A stretch of 15,317 nucleotides of DNA, from contig JWZX01000024.1 of NCBI GenBank assembly GCA_001275005.1, forward strand, positions 1-15,317. Reading direction: 5' to 3'. Of the stretch, positions 14,135-15,317 are shown in pieces (position 1 is the stretch's first letter; the number at the start of each line of letters is the position of its first letter). The notes beneath the pieces were generated by a model. That model did no database searches. It worked only from the letters and a program-made list of their open reading frames with translations, and was not told the origin of the DNA. This DNA comes from Chrysochromulina tobinii (taxonomy: Eukaryota; Haptophyta; Prymnesiales; Chrysochromulinaceae). The position numbers and the translations under genes were made by a program.

Positions 14135-14860
14135 ATGCGGACCCTGTTTCCTCGGCGCATCGTCTGCAACCTTGGGTTCGCTCTTTTGACGGCAACTCCG
14201 AGTTGCACGCCAGCTGCTTGGGTTTCCACGGAGCCGGGTGCTCCCACCTGGGTTCCAAGTTGGCTCCTGCAGGTGGAACGGGCCACCGCGAGGCAATCCG
14301 CTGCTGAGCCACTGTCGTTCGCGAATGCTGTGTCGATGATTCGCAAGGAGTGTGATCCATCATTTCTAGCCGCTGTCAGAGCCAGCGGCCGTTTTCTCTA
14401 CCGCGGCGAGGACCTTCCGACAGACACACCGGCAGCGCTCCTCTCGCCTCCGCCCGACCTGCTCCAGCTGAGCACCTATGGCTCACGCGATGCACTGGCT
14501 TACTTTGAGCGGCTCGAGGGCGAGCTTCGGCAGCTTTCTCAGGTGGCCGCACGCCCCTCTATTGCTCACATTGCAGTTCCACGCGCCGAAGCGGCCGCCC
14601 AGTGGGGTGAGGCCGTCTCCGTCTGGCCGGTCGGCCGGCCTCTCCATTACGTGTGGCCGAGGTCGCGCGACGAGTTCTGGCCAATGAGTGTCGACGAGGC
14701 GCGCGGCGGCCTCTCGCGATGCCGCGTGGACGAGGGCCTCGCCGAGGCGCTGCAGCTTGGGCACGAGGTCCTCTTCGCCACCGAGAATGGCTCCTCCTTT
14801 GTGGCCATTCCGGACAGCGTGGACGACGAGGTGCGCAGAGAGCTTTGCTGCTCCGCTTGA
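14135..14860 (+). CDS. Unrecognised 241-residue protein, possible ADP-ribosyltransferase-like fold
   Basis: The frame runs from ATG 14135 to TGA. The N-terminus has two Arg, then a hydrophobic stretch (IVCNLGFALLTA, 9-20) ending in small residues, which looks like a signal or plastid-targeting leader. The rest has a conserved look: GRFLYRGEDLP (85-95), then PPPDLLQLSTYGS (105-117), RPSIAHIAVP (140-149), SVWPVGRPLHYVWPRSRDEFWP (162-183) and HEVLFATENGSSFVAIP (210-226). The order Arg in LYRG (R90), Ser in RPSIAH (S142) and Glu in HEVLF (E211) resembles the R-S-E signature of mono-ADP-ribosyltransferases, in which 'ExEVL' ends the active-site loop. Here the first Glu of ExE is Gly. This is a visual resemblance only, and the family is otherwise unknown to me. 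The gene is divergent from the Orai-like gene. Confidence 0.65.
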   Translation: MRTLFPRRIVCNLGFALLTATPSCTPAAWVSTEPGAPTWVPSWLLQVERATARQSAAEPLSFANAVSMIRKECDPSFLAAVRASGRFLYRGEDLPTDTPAALLSPPPDLLQLSTYGSRDALAYFERLEGELRQLSQVAARPSIAHIAVPRAEAAAQWGEAVSVWPVGRPLHYVWPRSRDEFWPMSVDEARGGLSRCRVDEGLAEALQLGHEVLFATENGSSFVAIPDSVDDEVRRELCCSA

Positions 14861-15317
14861 AGACTCACGGTTGCAATTTATGAGACGGAACGCCCGCGAG
14901 GCGCACAAGAGTTTAGTAGGCAAGTAGAAAAGCAAGTGCTGAACGCGTCACCGAAGGAAAGCCTGGGCACGAGGCCCCTACCCTATAGCCTTCACGGAAT
15001 TACCCTCGCAAGCAGGGCTCGGACGGCAAGCGCGCAACCTCCAACCAACGCGACGGATCACGCGGTTCACGCACAGGACCGCAGGGCGCAGGCGGCGAGG
15101 CGCGCGACCCCCCACGCCCGGCCCCCGCAATACCTCACGTCCTCAAACCTGACACCTCACACCTGCCCCGTACACGCGAAAGAAGCAAAGCGCGCCAGAC
15201 GATGCCAAGGACCTCGCGACTCACGGGTATTCTAGCTCGGTCAGACGGCCTGGGGAGCGAAAATTGACCATCGCCAAAATGATCAATTCTGATGATGTCT
15301 CTATGGAATAAGGGTGC
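14861..15317. other. Gene-free right end
   Basis: This 457-base stretch follows the last gene. No convincing coding sequence is seen; the small open frames are Ala/Arg/Pro-rich and lack protein-like character. Near the end, AATTGACCAT (15262-15271) and ATGATCAATT (15279-15288) form an inverted repeat with one mismatch and a 7-base loop. Confidence 0.45.

Noticed and set aside
1-15317. Bacterial, phage or viral origin of the window
   Set aside because: No operons, ribosome-binding sites, capsid or replication genes were seen. Ankyrin repeats, an Orai-like channel, an RDEL tail and low-complexity proteins fit a protist nuclear genome better.
1-15317. tRNA, rRNA, CRISPR array or insertion sequence
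   Set aside because: Read through for clover-leaf arms, conserved rRNA blocks, regularly spaced repeats and transposase motifs; none was found by eye.

Overview
The window looks like nuclear DNA of a GC-rich, intron-poor, single-celled eukaryote, most likely a haptophyte or similar alga. This rests on overall character, not on a diagnostic marker gene. The genes are monocistronic, and strands alternate for most of the window (+,+,-,+,-,+,-,+). Spacers are 240-690 bases. No ribosome-binding sites or operons are visible. Reading frames are rich in Ala, Pro and Arg with G/C at third positions. The protein types are eukaryotic: an Orai-like channel, ankyrin repeats, an EF-hand-like loop, an ER-retrieval-like tail, and secretory leaders. 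No rRNA, tRNA, transposon or CRISPR array was seen.

Layout. 79-679 (-) holds a broken SET-domain-like gene. 680-1675 has no convincing gene, but contains a 13-bp perfect hairpin, an imperfect ~93-base-period direct repeat and a pyrimidine tract ending in a splice-acceptor-like CAG. 1676-4645 (+) encodes a 989-residue helical protein with a segment resembling axonemal dynein light chains and a late EF-hand-like loop. 4646-5333 is non-coding. 5334-6632 (+) is a GT4-type glycosyltransferase ending in RDEL. A Pro/Gln/Tyr-rich protein (6935-8413, -) and an ankyrin-repeat protein (8652-9887, +) are transcribed divergently from a 238-base spacer. 10286-10978 (-) is an unrecognised protein with a hydrophobic leader. 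11504-12580 (+) is a macrocin/mycinamicin-type O-methyltransferase-like protein with a leader. 13098-13886 (-) is an Orai-like four-helix membrane protein. 14135-14860 (+) is an unrecognised protein in which I see a possible ADP-ribosyltransferase-like R-S-E pattern. 14861-15317 is non-coding.

How the genes relate. I see no single pathway. Two loose themes are possible. Several proteins carry secretory or ER features (glycosyltransferase, methyltransferase, 230-residue protein, last gene). The dynein-light-chain-like protein could be flagellar. Both themes are inference. The most interesting items are the Orai-like protein with Gln at the position of the selectivity-filter Glu, the possible ADP-ribosyltransferase fold, and the RDEL-tailed glycosyltransferase. 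Several open frames begin with GTG or TTG; I replaced these with the first in-frame ATG because the organism is eukaryotic.
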